A DNA stretch of 6,633 nt, from positions 1-6,633 of the forward strand of contig JALUTC010000018.1 in assembly GCA_027058345.1 (NCBI GenBank). Reading direction: 5' to 3'. The DNA comes from an archaeon (GTDB lineage Archaea > Hydrothermarchaeota > Hydrothermarchaeia > JALTZZ01 > JALUTC01). The position numbers and the translations under genes are program-made. This document shows, piece after piece, positions 5,536 through 6,633 of this stretch. The notes under the pieces were generated by a model. That model worked only from the letters and a program-made list of their open reading frames with translations. It searched no databases and was not told where the DNA came from. Each line of letters begins with the position of its first letter. Within the stretch, counting starts at the first letter, position 1.

Positions 5536-5993
5536 AAATAATCTTAGATGGTAAACACTTAAATATAAAATTTAGCTCGGCACACTTCATCATAGAGCAT
5601 GAAAAATGTTCAAAACTTCATGGCCATAACTTTTATGTAACGGTTGAAATCGAAGGAGAAATAATCGATGAAAAGGGATTTGTAATAGATTTTCTGCACA
5701 TTAAAAATATGTTAAAAAGTATCTGTAACAATCTCGATCATAAAGTTCTCGTACCAGAAAAGTATGCAAATATTGTAAACGATTACGTAGAAATTAAAAC
5801 GGATAAAATTTATAAAATCCCTAGAGAAGATGTCATACTATTACCTGTTAATAATGTTACCTCTGAAGAATTGGCAAAATTTATATTTGACAAATTAAAA
5901 GTATACTTAAAAGAGTATAAAAATGTTAAATGGTTGAAAGTAATTGTTGAAGAAGAACCTGGACAAGGAGCTTCAATTGAAGGAAGGTTATGA
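5532..5993 (+). CDS. queD: 6-pyruvoyltetrahydropterin synthase family protein, QueD type (6-carboxytetrahydropterin synthase)
   Basis: A T-fold enzyme that likely converts dihydroneopterin triphosphate to 6-carboxytetrahydropterin, the second step towards preQ0 and, in archaea, archaeosine in tRNA. In the 153-residue product, zinc ligands are His18 (FSSAH) and His30/His32 (LHGH). Cys26 lies in C-x3-HGH, the spacing that marks QueD rather than the eukaryotic PTPS-I (C-x5-HGH) or PTPS-III (Glu replacing Cys) groups. FVIDFLHIKN (50-59), the LDH catalytic pair Asp69-His70, TSEELA (110-115) and the C-terminal VEEEPGQGASIEG complete the family. A segment of about 30 residues between LDH and TSEELA is longer than in E. 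coli QueD, as I recall is common in archaea. It is coupled to SUMT and to the antiporter gene by ATGA overlaps. No other archaeosine genes are in view, so the QueD role rests on motifs. Confidence 0.85.
   Translation: MKIILDGKHLNIKFSSAHFIIEHEKCSKLHGHNFYVTVEIEGEIIDEKGFVIDFLHIKNMLKSICNNLDHKVLVPEKYANIVNDYVEIKTDKIYKIPREDVILLPVNNVTSEELAKFIFDKLKVYLKEYKNVKWLKVIVEEEPGQGASIEGRL
5980..5987 (+). promoter_or_regulatory. Ribosome binding site of the antiporter gene
   Basis: AAGGAAGG at the end of queD, with AAGGA ending 5 bases before ATG 5990. It supports that start, which overlaps the queD stop (ATGA) and implies coupled translation. Confidence 0.6.
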
Positions 5994-6633
5994 TAATTTT
6001 TGAAACTATACTTTACTTAATAATTTTAATATTTGCTGCTTATCTTTTAAGCGAAAGTTCTGAGAAATTGGCAAAAAGATATGGTGCAAATTTTACAGGT
6101 GGCGTCATTCTTGCTCTAATAACAGTAATGCCAGAATATATGTTTGTAATATATGCATGTTTAAAAGAACAATACCTCGTTGCCGTTGGTTCGGCTGTTG
6201 GTGCAGCTGCAATGCTCGTAACGTTAGGGTATGGAATAGTTATACTATTGGCTACAACGTTTAGTAAAAATCCTGTAGAAAAAATAATATTATCGAAAAA
6301 GACAAGAATCGATTCATTGTACCTTCTCATAACAAATATCGTTGCATTAATCTTAGCAATAGAAAATAGGGGGTTTGACATAAAAGATGGTATAATTCTT
6401 ATGTCTCTATTCTTTTTATACGTAATACATTCCTATAAATCTATTAGAGAATTTTCTGAAACAGAAGACGTTGGCTCATTAAAAAGAAGTATTATCATGT
6501 TAATAGTTGGAGCAATCTTAATATTAATATTTACAGAACCTTTCGTTGAATCGATATTAAAATTATCCAAAGAGTTAAATGTCTCTGCAGTTGCCCTAGC
6601 AATAATTATTAGCCCTATAGCATCTGAAATGCC
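5990..6633 (+). CDS. CaCA-family (Na+/Ca2+ exchanger-like) membrane antiporter, C-terminus cut by window edge
   Basis: The frame opens at ATG 5990 (overlapping the queD stop) and runs 214 codons off the right edge. Hydrophobic segments at about residues 4-20, 35-56, 63-90, 108-124, 133-147, 166-182 and 198-211 indicate a polytopic inner-membrane protein. The first alpha-repeat-like region is GGVILALITVMPEY (37-50) with Glu49, followed by VGSAVGAAAMLVTLG (66-80). The second begins with VSAVALAIIISPIASEMP (from 198), with Glu213 at the edge. Two inverted repeats, each with a glutamate after a T/S-rich helix break, are the cation-binding signature of the CaCA superfamily. The exact motifs differ from the usual GTSLPE and G-N-x2-G-S-N-x-F-N, so the transported ion (Ca2+, Na+, K+ or H+) is uncertain. 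The central loop (about 148-165) is charged. The C-terminal half of the second repeat is outside the window. Confidence 0.75.
   Translation, partial: MIIFETILYLIILIFAAYLLSESSEKLAKRYGANFTGGVILALITVMPEYMFVIYACLKEQYLVAVGSAVGAAAMLVTLGYGIVILLATTFSKNPVEKIILSKKTRIDSLYLLITNIVALILAIENRGFDIKDGIILMSLFFLYVIHSYKSIREFSETEDVGSLKRSIIMLIVGAILILIFTEPFVESILKLSKELNVSAVALAIIISPIASEM

Noticed and set aside
6040..6381. 113-codon minus-strand frame opposite the antiporter
   Set aside because: The plus strand encodes a coherent multi-helix membrane protein with CaCA motifs; the minus frame has no recognisable features.

Overview
The window comes from an AT-rich archaeon. This follows from an archaeal-type primase small subunit, an archease, a COG2054/MfnE-like kinase and a DUF366 protein, together with tightly packed genes, TATA-like boxes and an apparent mix of leaderless and Shine-Dalgarno (SD) starts. 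The MfnE-like kinase hints at methanofuran use (a methanogen or a relative such as an archaeoglobus), but the lineage cannot be fixed from the sequence.

Layout. Positions 1-937 (minus): the start of a DsrE2-type sulfur-carrier-like protein, cut by the left edge, preceded in its operon by a DUF366 protein. Positions 948-1853 (plus): pyrD, dihydroorotate dehydrogenase of the 1B type, starting only 10 bp from the divergent DUF366 gene. Positions 1850-4525 (minus): a compact operon transcribed ksgA (rRNA dimethyltransferase), MfnE-like kinase, archease, priS (DNA primase small subunit). Its genes abut or overlap, and priS overlaps the end of pyrD tail to tail by 4 bp. Positions 4578-4766 (plus): a small, very cysteine-rich ferredoxin that shares one TATA element with the divergent ksgA. 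Positions 4816-6633 (plus): an operon of SUMT (cobA type), queD (6-carboxytetrahydropterin synthase type) and a CaCA-family cation antiporter cut by the right edge. These three are joined by two ATGA stop/start overlaps, and SD motifs precede the two internal genes.

The genes fall into an informational/RNA set (rRNA methylation, tRNA-ligase activation, priming) with a cofactor kinase embedded in it, and a tetrapyrrole/deazapurine/transport set. The most notable signal is in ksgA: its conserved N-terminus is split between two frames at an A8 run (4484-4477, minus). In the upstream frame this run reads as the slippery heptamer A AAA AAA, with a stop codon two codons later. It is either recoding (ribosomal -1 shift or transcriptional slippage), a real lesion, or a homopolymer sequencing error. 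No RNA gene, CRISPR array, insertion sequence or origin is visible. No gene-free stretch exceeds 300 bases.
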